A stretch of DNA of 64,000 nucleotides. Origin: Bacillus sp. T3 (GTDB lineage: Bacteria > Bacillota > Bacilli > Bacillales > Cytobacillaceae). The stretch covers positions 434,001 to 498,000 of the forward strand of contig NZ_CP137761.1 in assembly GCF_033449965.1 (NCBI RefSeq). The letters are read 5' to 3'. Shown in pieces: positions 39,537-50,020 of the stretch (positions are counted from its first letter, which is position 1; every line of letters starts with the position of its first letter). Position numbers and translations under genes: made by a program. The notes under the pieces were generated by a model that was not told the origin of the DNA, did not search any database, and saw only the letters and a program-made list of their open reading frames with translations.

Positions 39537-39590
39537 TAAAAAAGATGGCTGATATAAAAGGTGTTTTTACAACCTTTTATTCAGCCATAA
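39537..39590 (-). terminator. Terminator of the subtilase gene
   Basis: On the minus strand ATGGCTGA...AAAAGGT pairs with ACCTTTT...TCAGCCAT, followed by CTTTTTTAAAAG. It lies directly after the stop codon. Confidence 0.85.
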
Positions 39591-39594
39591 CATA

Positions 39595-42500
39595 TTAGTT
39601 AATTACTTCTAAAGCATCAAATGAAATAGTTGTTCCTGTAGAGGAAGTGTTCTTAGTTCCCTTTACAACAACTTTAATCTTATGTTGCCCATTTGTAAGG
39701 TTAAGCTTTTCAAAGACAGTTTGCTGATTTACCGCAGTAGCAGAGTATAAATCTACCTGATTTATTAGTTGACTATCAATATATACATCTGCAATACCGT
39801 ACATAGCTTTCTTCGTAGTAATCCAACTGATTCCTGTGCCTGTAAATGTATACTCAAAATAGTTTCCAGTAACATTAGTGTATTTTAAAGTACTGTTAAA
39901 ATATTGAGAACCCGTTGTGTTGGACCATGTGCCATTGTAAAAAATCCCAGTGTTGCTATTATCAATCTTAGTTACAGTTGGCTGTGGGTTACTAATTACT
40001 TCTAGAGCATCAAAAGAAATAGTGTTGCCTGTAGACGAAGCATTCCTCACTCCCTTAACAACAATTTTAATTTTATGTTGTCCGTTTGTCAGATTAAGTT
40101 TTTCAAAGACAGTTTGCTGATTAAAAGCGGTACCTGGAGTATAAATCAACCTGAGTAATTAATTGATTATCAATATAAACATCAGCAATGCCGTACATCG
40201 CTTTTTTAGTTGCAATCCACCGAATTCCTGTTCCTGTGAATGAATATTCAAATGAGTTACCAATAACATTAGTATACTTTAAGGTTCCATTAAAATATTG
40301 AGAACCTGTTGTTTTTGACCATGTTCCACCATAAATAATGTTAGTATCTGAATCGTCAACTTTAGTTATTATCGTCCCACCTGATGAAGCTTTTTTAATA
40401 TTTACACTAAGCTTATAAGGTCCTGAACCATAACTCAAATTAACATCAATATAGTATTTTCCTGCTTGTTCAGCAGTATAAGTTATAGTTTCTGTTGAAG
40501 TATCAAAGTTGTTACTAAATGCAACCTCTGGAACATAGTTCATTGACTCGTAATTAACTGTAGTTGCATTTGGTCCATAAAGGTAAAGATCTAGATCACT
40601 CCCATTTGTAGCCGTCGATGATAGGTTTAGTGTTATAGTGTCTCCCTTGCCTAACTCCACTGAATAAACATCATCACGGTCATATGGATCTAAGAAATCG
40701 TTTATGTCAGTTGATCCTAATGGGGCAGCAAATGGTATATCATCATCAATAACCGTTGGCTTGTTGTTTATGTTTATACTATACTCTCCGGATCCTGTAT
40801 ATGAATTAACAGCTATATAATATGTCCCAGTTTTTTCAACAGGAAGGGAAACATATTCTTCTGAAATAGTACTAAATAATTCTCTAAGCGGGGTGTCATA
40901 GTAAACATCTGTTGCGTTTGTATCATAGATACTATAGTCAAAATCTGTCCCGGCAGGACCGTTAAAACTGAAATTGTAGGTTTTCCCTGCTTCGAGATTA
41001 ACTGCCCATATATCTTTGTAATCATTCATTTCATCAAGTGATCCGGTTACACTATTTGATTGCATCATCACACCTGGAATCTTGTCATCAAATATATATT
41101 TTACTGAATTGGATTTCACTGACTCTAAGTTCTTGTAACCAACAGCCGTAACAGTATATTCATATGTTTTTCCAACCTCAGCTGTGTTATCAATGTAATA
41201 CGTATCCGGTGTGCCACCTAGTAATGTGTAACTTGTTTGGCCGCTTTCTTTTCTATAAATATTATACGAGTTGGCCATTTCATTGAAGTCCCAATAAAGA
41301 GTTGGAGCGTTGATATAATCATCGTAATAAACCTGAACATTAGTTGGTGCTTCAGGTGGAGTTAAATTTTCCTTAACGATTAATTTATCGACATTAATTG
41401 AAGTTCCACTCTTACGTGCTTTTGGATCACGTTTTCCTGTCCAAACAATCGACATATTATGTTTACCATATGAGAGTGTTTTCTTAAATATGGTTTGCTG
41501 GTTTTGAACTGTGTCCGCATATAGTGATACGGTTCCCATATCTTTTCCGTCAATATAAATCTGGGCTATTCCTTGAGTATTATCTTTAGAGCCGACCCAT
41601 TCAAGTTCATTTCCAACAAAGGTGAAATCAAATTGTCCATTCGTGTTAATTTGGTGGATCGAATTTCCTGAATAGGATGAACCTGTTTTCGTATTCCAAT
41701 TACCATAGTATCTAATTGCTGTAGAATCGTCTTGGTATTCACCAGGGCCATTACCAATTGCTGACGTTAACGTATAAGAACCTGCTCCGGCATACGCATA
41801 AACGTCGATATAGTACTCACCTGAATAATCAGCTGTAAATAGGATTTTTTCTGTAGAAGTACCTACATTTTCTGAATGCTCCAGCATATACACTGATTCA
41901 GTTACAGTTTCTGCCCCTTGATCATAAAGGTACAAATCAAAGTCAGTTCCAGTATCACCTGTTAAGGCGAGTTCAACCGATTCTCCTCCTTCAAGAAACA
42001 CAGAATATACATCATCCGTATCTTCTTGTGAATCGAGTGTTCCCTCAGTCACATCCTGTTCTAGTGCCACTCCTGGAATATCGTTATCAAGATCTGCAGG
42101 ATCAAAATTCAATGCATTATTTGCATTTACTTTTTTCCCATTGGATACCCAATAATTTAAAGAAGGTAACTCATCACCTGTAAACATTAGAACATCTTTA
42201 ATTTGATTGGCAGTATAAGAAGACTGTGCACCCATGAGCAATGCTGCAACACCCGTTACATGTGGTGCTGCCATTGAAGTACCATCATAATATGCGTATG
42301 CATTATCATAGCTTTGATCTCCAGGATAAACGAGATCTACCTTTGTTAAGCTCTCATTATTACTTTTAACAAAATCTGCATATGGAACAAAATCAAGTTG
42401 GTATTGTGATCCATCGTAAATGGTAGAAGATACGCCTTTAGCCGTTATTCCTGAATCTCCTTCACCAATAAAGGAAAGACCTAGTGTATCTTGTGCAAAT

Positions 42501-44356
42501 GTGCTGAATTCATTTCTAAATAAAAGATCTTGCCCGCTTAATAAAAGCCCCTTTTGCCCACTGTTTAAATAACTTTGTAATGAATTTAAATCACTATCAG
42601 TAAGTGTTGATGTATATTCACTTCCTAATGCATCACCGGAAAACCAAATGACAATATCGTAATTTTGTAGGGTGCCAGCGTCTGGACCGCTAAAATCAGT
42701 AGAAACTGTCCATGTAGTATATGATAATCCAGCATTGTTTAATAAACTTTGGTATTCAGCAAGATAATTAGGATTGTAATAATAACCACTGTTTGACTCA
42801 TCGTCTTGGACTAATAGTATTTTTGAACTAGGAGTGGCTCCAAAGTACTGCATCGCTTTATTAAATGCACCTTGTCTGTCTCCGTCAATAATATTTTCAA
42901 AGCCAAAACCATTAAATATTGCTTTATAATTCATAATTGGATTATATATTTCAGCGGCAGCACCGAATTCAACTCTTTTTGGAACAGTACTTAAGATACT
43001 AGTACCAGGAGCCGCAATATCAACTGAATATTGGCCATAATTAGAGAAATTAGCTAAATATCCATTACTATCATGAGCTGCGACGGAAATGATATTCGGA
43101 CTATTAAAGCTTGCAGGGAAAGTAGGATTGTAATCGTTGTTCATTCCTTCATTTCCTGCTGCAGCAACAAATAACATATTAGAATTGTTGATTGCATTCT
43201 CTAGTGCATAATCATATTCACTGCTACCCCAACTGCTATTCGAAATTTTTACTCCCATTGTAGTGGCATATTGTATTGCTTCAATTGCATCAGATGTATA
43301 ACCACTTCCATCTGGACCAATAAATTTAAGAGGCATAATTTTTACATTTGGAGCAATGCCTGAAATTCCAATGTTATTATTTATCTCCCCAGCAATAGTT
43401 CCAGCCACGTGTGTTCCGTGATCGTCAAAATCTTGTGGATCAAAGACTGAATTATCATAATGGTAGAAATCCCAGCCGTTTATGTCATCGATATAGCCGT
43501 TATAGTCATCATCGATTCCATTATTAGCAATTTCGTTGGAATTTGTCCAAATTTTGTTTTTTAAGTCTGGGTGATTAATGTCGATCCCTGTATCAATAAC
43601 TGCTACAACGACATTTTCTTTATTTGTATTTGCATTGAAGGTATCAAGAGCTTCAGGATAATCAATGTCAATATCGTCTGTTCCATATTCCCCTGTGTTA
43701 TGTAATCCCCATAAATTTCCAAACATTGGATCGTTGGGAATGCTAGAAGTATAGTATTTGTAGTTTGGTTGTACGAAAACTACCGATGGATCATTTTTAA
43801 GGTCTTTTACTAAACTTTCAACCTTTTTATCTTTCGGGACTTTTACTACTTCAGCCCCAATAGATGATAATTTTTTCGTTGTTTTTAAAGAGTGTTTGTC
43901 TCGAAGTTTTTGTGCAGAAGCCTTTGTTTTAAACTTAATAATTACTTCATCTGTTGCAAATTTTTCTCGTTGTTCGTTTAAAGCGGCAAATTTTTGAGTT
44001 TCTCTAGTTTTGCTTTGTGAGGATTTTGTTGATGCTGTTTTATCAGTACTTTTTACTGTAGCCTTCGCAGTGGAACTCTTTTCTAGTTCACTTTTTCTAA
44101 CTTTGGTACTTTTGTTTTCTACTTGTTTTGTAACGGTTGACGGGGTTTGTTTAATTAACCCCTGCTTTTTTAATGTTTTTTCTGTGGAAAGTTTTCGCTG
44201 ATCAGCTGTTTTCGTGATTTTGTCTTTTTTACTTAGGTAAGTTGATGATTTTTCATCTTTACTAGCAGCCATCCCGACATTTGTAAGCACTGTCGAAAAT
44301 AAGAGTAAGAACGCCAAAATCGAGACCAAGTACCTTCGAGTTTTTTTACGAAACAT
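39595..44356 (-). CDS. Large secreted subtilase (S8) with PPC, FN3-like and repeated C-terminal modules; one apparent frameshift
   Basis: The corrected length is about 1587 residues. A signal peptide (1-31) and a Lys/Ser/Thr-rich region precede an I9-like propeptide (about 130-200). Catalytic D255 (VAVIDTG), H313 (DDHGTHVAGT), N402 (AAAGNEG) and S694 (DGTSMAAPHVTG) are all present. Between N402 and S694 is an inserted domain of about 200 residues (QDDESNSGYYYNP, IVIWFSGDALG, LLLSGQDLLFR) with a flavodoxin/GATase-like look. After the protease come PPC-type domains (VYSVFLEGGESVELAL, DLYLYDQ) four times, one FN3-like domain, and three related modules ending DALEV(I)/DKLIV. The frame breaks at CCTGG 40133-40137; reading CCGG gives VDLYSGTAFNQQTVFEKL in frame. 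A strong terminator follows. Confidence 0.9.
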
Positions 44357-44569
44357 ATTTTTTCTCCTCCCTAGTAGGTATTTCGACTTGGTAAAATCGA
44401 CATACTTCTAATATTTTACTATAATAGGAGGTTTGTTTGTATAAATTTCGACACCGTTTTGGAAAATTTTCAAAAAATAGAAATATAATAGAGGAATAAG
44501 TAATTTTATGTAAATTATATGATAATATTATTATCGAAAAATTTTTCTATTAAGAGAGGTTGATAGAGG

Positions 44570-45457
44570 TTGGGAAAAGGATTAAACAGGCGGAAAGTAT
44601 TCTTATATACTTTAACCTGCTTATTAATGTTTCTGAATGGAGTTGTTCCGGTTTCAGCCATTAGTAACCAAAGTAATCTTAAAGCTTCACAAAAAACAAG
44701 TGAAGTTGATAAAAAAGATGAAAGTATAAAAAACAAAAAAATACATCGAATGATATAAATAAGGCTAATAAAGATATTAAATTTGGACCGTATGATTCAT
44801 CTAGTTCTTAGAATCAGAAGCATGCCTATCAACCATTTAAGGATAAAGATGAGAATAAAGAGATTGGTTATCGTAAAGACCGCCTTTTGGTAAAGTATAA
44901 AGATTCAGTCAGACTAACAAGTAGCGGAGAATTGAGAGCTAATAATAATAACTTGGATTTGACAGGTCAAGCCTTAAACTGTTATAAAATCAGATTTTAC
45001 TAAAGATTTCAGCGTGGCCTTTAATCAAATAAAAGATGGTGTTCTAGAGGTTGCCATCGCAGGGACAAAACCTCTCCAAGGAACAGGAAAATTACTTGAT
45101 GTTCAGTTTGAGCCAATTATTAAAAAGTTAAGAACCACAAGCCTACAACTTCAAGAAGGAAACATGAATGATGAGAGTATCGTGATTAAATCACTTACAC
45201 TTAACAAAAACAATAACCAAATGATTAATACAAAGGTAAGGTGGAAAGCGGAGGCGCTTGGTGAAGACCTCACTTACTCATGGGTTCTTTACGAAGGTTC
45301 AAAATCAATCGAAAGAAAAGGATATTCCAAAGTAAATTATTTTGAGACTACTCTTAAAAAGGCAGGAACTTACCGTGTGCTCTTGATGGTAAAAGATATA
45401 AATGGGGAAGTGGTTTCGAAGGTTTCGGAAGATTTAATAGCTTTGAACGGTAAATAA
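44570..45457 (+). pseudogene. Decayed secreted protein gene (signal peptide and cohesin/Y_Y_Y-like pieces)
   Basis: The first frame gives a signal peptide (RKVFLYTLTCLLMFLNGVVPVSAI) and stops after an A-run. The next frame reads IKFGPYDSSSS, stop, then EIGYRKDRLLVKYKDSVRL, like the start of a subtilase propeptide. The third frame (to 45457) has VAFNQIKDGVLEVAIAGTKPL, cohesin-like, and a Y_Y_Y-like domain (WKAEALGEDLTYSWVLYEG). The middle of the gene is gone. Several breaks without CCWGG suggest true decay. It is divergent from the intact subtilase and may be a lost relative. Confidence 0.75.
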
Positions 45458-45470
45458 GGCACAGCATGAA

Positions 45471-45506
45471 AAAGAACTGATAATTTGTTTTGTCAGTTCT
45501 TTTTTC
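45471..45506 (+). terminator. Intrinsic terminator after the decayed gene
   Basis: AAGAACTGA and TCAGTTCTT pair around an 11-12 base loop and are followed by a T6 run. Confidence 0.8.
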
Positions 45507-45628
45507 TATAAATATAGTCCAAAATATATTTTTGCTTAATTTGGATATTTTATGAGAAAATATTCAGGATAATGAGAAGATGGAGGTAAATGAAACATAT
45601 AGTGCGAGGTAATTAGGAGGGAGGGGTT

Positions 45629-48600
45629 ATGTACATGAAAAGATTAATTTCGATATTTTTAATAATTATAATGATGGTATATATACATCAAGGAACTTTA
45701 GCTCAAGCGACCGAGTTAACATCAGATATTACAGTGAATACCGAAGATGAACTTGTTATGGCCTTAGCTAATGAGGATATTAGTTCGGTTACTATTGGAA
45801 ATGATATTGAGATATCTAAAAATAATTTAATCAATATTAATGGAGATAAAAAATCCATTAAAGGGAACAATCATGTTTTACATATTACTAATGGCGATAT
45901 TAGTTTTACTAGTAACGTAAAGTTAGATGAATTTAGTAATATAAAAATGAACTCCAATAATCAAATAAACTTAATACTAAAATATGGTGGAATTATTGAT
46001 AATTTACAAGGAGATAAGATAAATGTAGATAGCAATAGTAGCTTAGAATTATATCGGTCTAGTGTAGCTTATATAAAAATTGAAAATGGACCTGCAAGTA
46101 AAATAGTTGATTCAATGATAAACGGGCAAGGTGTATATTTGGATAAATCTCCAAACACGATAATAGATTATGTAACCATAAACTTAGGTGATACATATGG
46201 TTATGGAATCTATTTAGCTACTTATTCAAATACGGACATATCAAATACAACTATAACTGGAGGATATTACGGAATCTATGCAAACTTGAATGGGATGTCA
46301 TCTAACATAACAAATACAAAGATTAGCGGCAGTAAGCAATATGGCATTTACAATAGTGGTGATGTTAATGGAAGTACTTTAGTCCTTTCTAATGTTGAAA
46401 TATCGGAAACAGGAAGCTACGGCATTTATAACAAAGGAGCGTATTCCCAAGGTACTATTACAATAGCTCCGGAGACAAATTTAACACTTAACACTGGGAA
46501 CAACATTGGGATTTATCAGGAAAATGGATATTTGAACGATTGGGGAAAAGTCATTCATAACGGAAATCAATTTACGCTACTTAATAGCAATAGTTCTACA
46601 ATTAATGACCCAAATGAAAATATGAAGTTAATACATCAGGTTGGTCCGATTACATTATTTAATTCCATAAATAGATCTGGGGAAGAAGTTGTTTTGGGGA
46701 CTGTCCAAGTGAAAACGGAAGAGGAATTACGTAATGCATTGTTAGATGAGAAGGTAAATAATGTCCAACTCATCAATGATATTGAAATTATTAACCCATT
46801 AAGTATTGAAGTTAAGGGAATCCTCAAGAAGTTAATTGGTGAAAATTTTAAGTTAAATTTTGTTGATGGTGTAAACCCACAAATAACAGCAAATCAATTT
46901 TTGGAAATTGAAAATCTAACTATTAATAATGATAATTCAGGAGGCATAATACTTGAAAAGGGCGGTATTCTTAACAACATTATTTCAACTAAAATAAGAG
47001 TATCTTCTACTGGAGAAGCACACATAAGTAATAGTGAATTAGAAGGGATATCGATTAACAATGGGAACCATTCAAAAATAATAAGTTCTAATATTGGTTC
47101 ATCAGGCATATATTTTTATTTTAGCCAAAATACAATTATAGACAATGTGAATATTAATCTAGGTGATACTTATAATAGTGGGATCATGTTATCGACTTTT
47201 ACAAGCTCTGACATTTCCAATACAACCGTAAATGGAGGATATTACGGAATCTATGCAAACTTGAATGGGATGTCAGCTAACATAACCAATACAAAGATAA
47301 GCGGCAGTAAGCAATATGGCATTTACAATAGTGGTGATGTTAATGGAAGTACTTTAGTCCTTTCAAATGTTGAAATTTCTGATACAGGAAGCTACGGCAT
47401 ATATAACAAAGGAGCGTATTCCCAAGGTACAATTACAATAACTCCGGAAACAAATTTAACAATAAACACTTTGAACAGCATTGGGATTTATCAGGAAAAC
47501 GGATATTTGAACGTTTTGGGAAAGATCATTGATAATGGAAATCAATACACCATCCTTAATAGTAATGGTTCTGCCATTAACGACCCAATTGAAAATATGA
47601 AGTTAATACATCAGATTGGTCCGATCACATTATTTAATTCCTTAAATAAATCTGGGGAAGAAGTTATTTTGGAGACTGTCCAAGTGAAAACGGAAGAGGA
47701 ATTACGTAACGCATTGCTAGATGAGAAGGTAAATAATGTTCAACTCATTAATGATATAGAAATTTTCAAACCATTAAGTATTGAAGTTAGGGGAATCCTC
47801 AAGAAGTTAATAGGAGGAAATTTCAAGTTAATTTTCGGTGAAGATGTATCTCCACAAATAACAGCAGATCAGTTTTTAGAAATTGAAAATCTAACTATTA
47901 ACAATGATATTACTGGAGGCTTAATACTTAATAAGGGAGGTATTCTAAACAACATTATTTCAACTAAAATAAGAGTATCCTCTACAGGAGAAGCACACGT
48001 AAGGAATAGTGATTTAGAAGGAATATCGATTAACAATGGGAACAATTCAAAAATAATAAGTTCTAATATTGGTTCATCAGGCATATATTTTTATTTTAGC
48101 CAAAATACAATCATTGACAATGTGAATATTAATCTAGGTGATACTAATAATAACGGGATTATGTTATCGACTTTTACAAGCTCTGACATTTCTAATACAA
48201 CAATAACTGGAGGATATTACGGAATCTATGCAAGTCTGAATGGGATGTCAGCTAACATAACCAATACAAAGATAAGCGGAAGTAAGCAATATGGCATTTA
48301 CAATAGTGGTGATGTTAATGGAAGTACTTTAGTCCTTTCAAATGTTGAAATTTCTGATACAGGTGGCTACGGCATTTATAACACAGGAGGATATTCGCAA
48401 GGTTCGATAACAATAGCACCTGAGACAAATCTGACACTTAAAACAGGTAATAATATTGGGATATATCAGGAGAATGGACACTTTGATTTGAATGGCAACA
48501 TTATTAGTGAAAATTCAGGGATAATTATTTCATCAGACTATAAGTCGCAAATTAATGATAATAATAACCAATTAGTTTGTTTAAACCCTACAACAGACTC

Positions 48601-49864
48601 ATTTAAGGATTATGTTCTAATGGAAAAGACATATGTTGAAACTATAATCCTCACAGGTGCAGGCAATGAAACAACTGTGGGACTTAATAAAAATTTACAA
48701 ATTAATGCTTCTGTCGTCCCATCAGATGCAACTGACAAAACAGTTACTTGGAGTGTGGAAAGCGGTACAGGTACCGCAAATATAAGCCCAACTGGAGTTT
48801 TAACTGGATTAAGTTCGGGGACTGTGATAGTTAAAGCTACCGCTAATGATGGTTCAGGAATTTCTGGTTCAATTACTATAAAAGTTGTCATTTCTGTTAA
48901 CTTTGAAAGTCAGGGAGGAAGCAGTGTAGCAGGAATTATTGTTGATTACGGCAGTTTAATTTCAGTTCCGCAAGCACCAACAAGAACGGGATTTACTTTT
49001 GGTGGATGGTATAAAGACGCTGCTTGTACAAATCCATGGGATTTTTCAATAGATACAATCACGAGTGATACTACACTTTATGCAAAATGGAAAATAAACT
49101 CGTATTCAGTTACGTTTAATAGCCAAGGAGGGACATTTGTACCATCTACCATAACAAACTATGATACTTTAATTGTTGCGCCTAAAAAGCCAACTAGAAT
49201 AGGTTATACGTTTGTTGGTTGGTACAAAGAACCTACCTATTCCAATGCTTGGAATTTTAGTTTAAATAGAGTAACATCAAATACCACATTATACGGAGAA
49301 TGGGTCAAAAATCCATCAGCACCGATATCAATAAAGGCTTCCTCATCATCGTATGATAGTATTAGTTTAAGTTGGGGAGCAGTATTAGGTGCCACTGGTT
49401 ATGAAATTTATCGAGCCACATCTAGCGCTGGAAATTATTCCTTGATATCAAGGACATCGGAACCCAATTATAGTAATACTGGACTTGTAACAAATACTAC
49501 TTACTACTTTAAAGTTAAAGCCTATAAAATTTCTGGAAATATTAAAGCGTACAGTGATTTTTCAATAGTAGTAAGTGTTAAACCGACATTTTCTGCTCCT
49601 ATAAATTTAAAAGCGGTTGGTATAAGTCCTTCTTCAATAAAACTTACCTGGAACGGAGTTAGCGAAGCACATGGTTATGAAATTTACCGTTCTACATCTA
49701 GTAATGGTACCTACAGTTTATTAGCAGAAACAACATCCTTATTTTACACAAATTCGGGTTTGGAAAGTGGTAAAGCATACTTTTACAGGGTAAGATCATA
49801 CAGAATAAGTGGATCCACTAAAGTGTATAGCTCCTGGACACCAGTAATTTATATAATAAATTAA
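45629..49864 (+). CDS. Giant secreted parallel-beta-helix protein with Ig-like, InlB-repeat and FN3 domains
   Basis: This encodes 1411 residues. The signal peptide is about 1-26 (ending GTLAQA). Residues about 34-990 are three copies of a 325-residue beta-helix block, each opening with T(E)EEL-NAL and containing GGYYGIYANLNGMS, TNTKISGSKQYGIYNSGDVN and SYGIYNKGAYSQGTIT. A Big_2 Ig-like domain (VVPSDATDKTVTWSVESG) follows, then two InlB/Flg_new repeats (GFTFGGWYKDAACTNPWDFS, GYTFVGWYKEP) and two FN3 domains (YEIYRATSSAGNYSLIS, YEIYRSTSSNGTYSLLA). There is no LPXTG anchor. AGGAGGGAGG precedes the ATG. It probably binds or processes polysaccharide at the surface. Confidence 0.88.
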   Translation: MYMKRLISIFLIIIMMVYIHQGTLAQATELTSDITVNTEDELVMALANEDISSVTIGNDIEISKNNLININGDKKSIKGNNHVLHITNGDISFTSNVKLDEFSNIKMNSNNQINLILKYGGIIDNLQGDKINVDSNSSLELYRSSVAYIKIENGPASKIVDSMINGQGVYLDKSPNTIIDYVTINLGDTYGYGIYLATYSNTDISNTTITGGYYGIYANLNGMSSNITNTKISGSKQYGIYNSGDVNGSTLVLSNVEISETGSYGIYNKGAYSQGTITIAPETNLTLNTGNNIGIYQENGYLNDWGKVIHNGNQFTLLNSNSSTINDPNENMKLIHQVGPITLFNSINRSGEEVVLGTVQVKTEEELRNALLDEKVNNVQLINDIEIINPLSIEVKGILKKLIGENFKLNFVDGVNPQITANQFLEIENLTINNDNSGGIILEKGGILNNIISTKIRVSSTGEAHISNSELEGISINNGNHSKIISSNIGSSGIYFYFSQNTIIDNVNINLGDTYNSGIMLSTFTSSDISNTTVNGGYYGIYANLNGMSANITNTKISGSKQYGIYNSGDVNGSTLVLSNVEISDTGSYGIYNKGAYSQGTITITPETNLTINTLNSIGIYQENGYLNVLGKIIDNGNQYTILNSNGSAINDPIENMKLIHQIGPITLFNSLNKSGEEVILETVQVKTEEELRNALLDEKVNNVQLINDIEIFKPLSIEVRGILKKLIGGNFKLIFGEDVSPQITADQFLEIENLTINNDITGGLILNKGGILNNIISTKIRVSSTGEAHVRNSDLEGISINNGNNSKIISSNIGSSGIYFYFSQNTIIDNVNINLGDTNNNGIMLSTFTSSDISNTTITGGYYGIYASLNGMSANITNTKISGSKQYGIYNSGDVNGSTLVLSNVEISDTGGYGIYNTGGYSQGSITIAPETNLTLKTGNNIGIYQENGHFDLNGNIISENSGIIISSDYKSQINDNNNQLVCLNPTTDSFKDYVLMEKTYVETIILTGAGNETTVGLNKNLQINASVVPSDATDKTVTWSVESGTGTANISPTGVLTGLSSGTVIVKATANDGSGISGSITIKVVISVNFESQGGSSVAGIIVDYGSLISVPQAPTRTGFTFGGWYKDAACTNPWDFSIDTITSDTTLYAKWKINSYSVTFNSQGGTFVPSTITNYDTLIVAPKKPTRIGYTFVGWYKEPTYSNAWNFSLNRVTSNTTLYGEWVKNPSAPISIKASSSSYDSISLSWGAVLGATGYEIYRATSSAGNYSLISRTSEPNYSNTGLVTNTTYYFKVKAYKISGNIKAYSDFSIVVSVKPTFSAPINLKAVGISPSSIKLTWNGVSEAHGYEIYRSTSSNGTYSLLAETTSLFYTNSGLESGKAYFYRVRSYRISGSTKVYSSWTPVIYIIN
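45728..48610 (+). repeat. Three tandem 975-bp intragenic repeats
   Basis: Blocks begin near 45728, 46703 and 47678, exactly 975 bp (325 codons) apart. Blocks 2 and 3 are close in DNA sequence, and parts of block 1 (46255-46480) match them well, so there has been recent duplication or gene conversion within the gene. Confidence 0.88.
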
Positions 49865-49925
49865 ATGTTCTTTTGTATTAGGAGAGCTTGTGTACTGGTA
49901 GGTAATCAAAAATTATAAAATTAAA

Positions 49926-49951
49926 GAGGCGCATGATCTATCATGCGCCTT
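49926..49951. terminator. Hairpin between convergent secreted-protein genes
   Basis: AGGCGCATGAT and ATCATGCGCCT form an 11-bp stem with a loop of about 4 bases. T-rich tracts on either side are modest (TAATG on plus, CTTTAATTTT on minus); it is probably bidirectional. Confidence 0.65.
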
Positions 49952-50020
49952 AATGTATGTTTATTAATGTTAAATAAGTTGAAACATGTTAAGGATTAAT
50001 TAATTCAAATAACATTGAGT

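Noticed and set aside
46636..48891. Minus-strand ORFs within the beta-helix gene
   Set aside because: They repeat because the underlying gene repeats (for example 46894 and 47869) and have no start signals.
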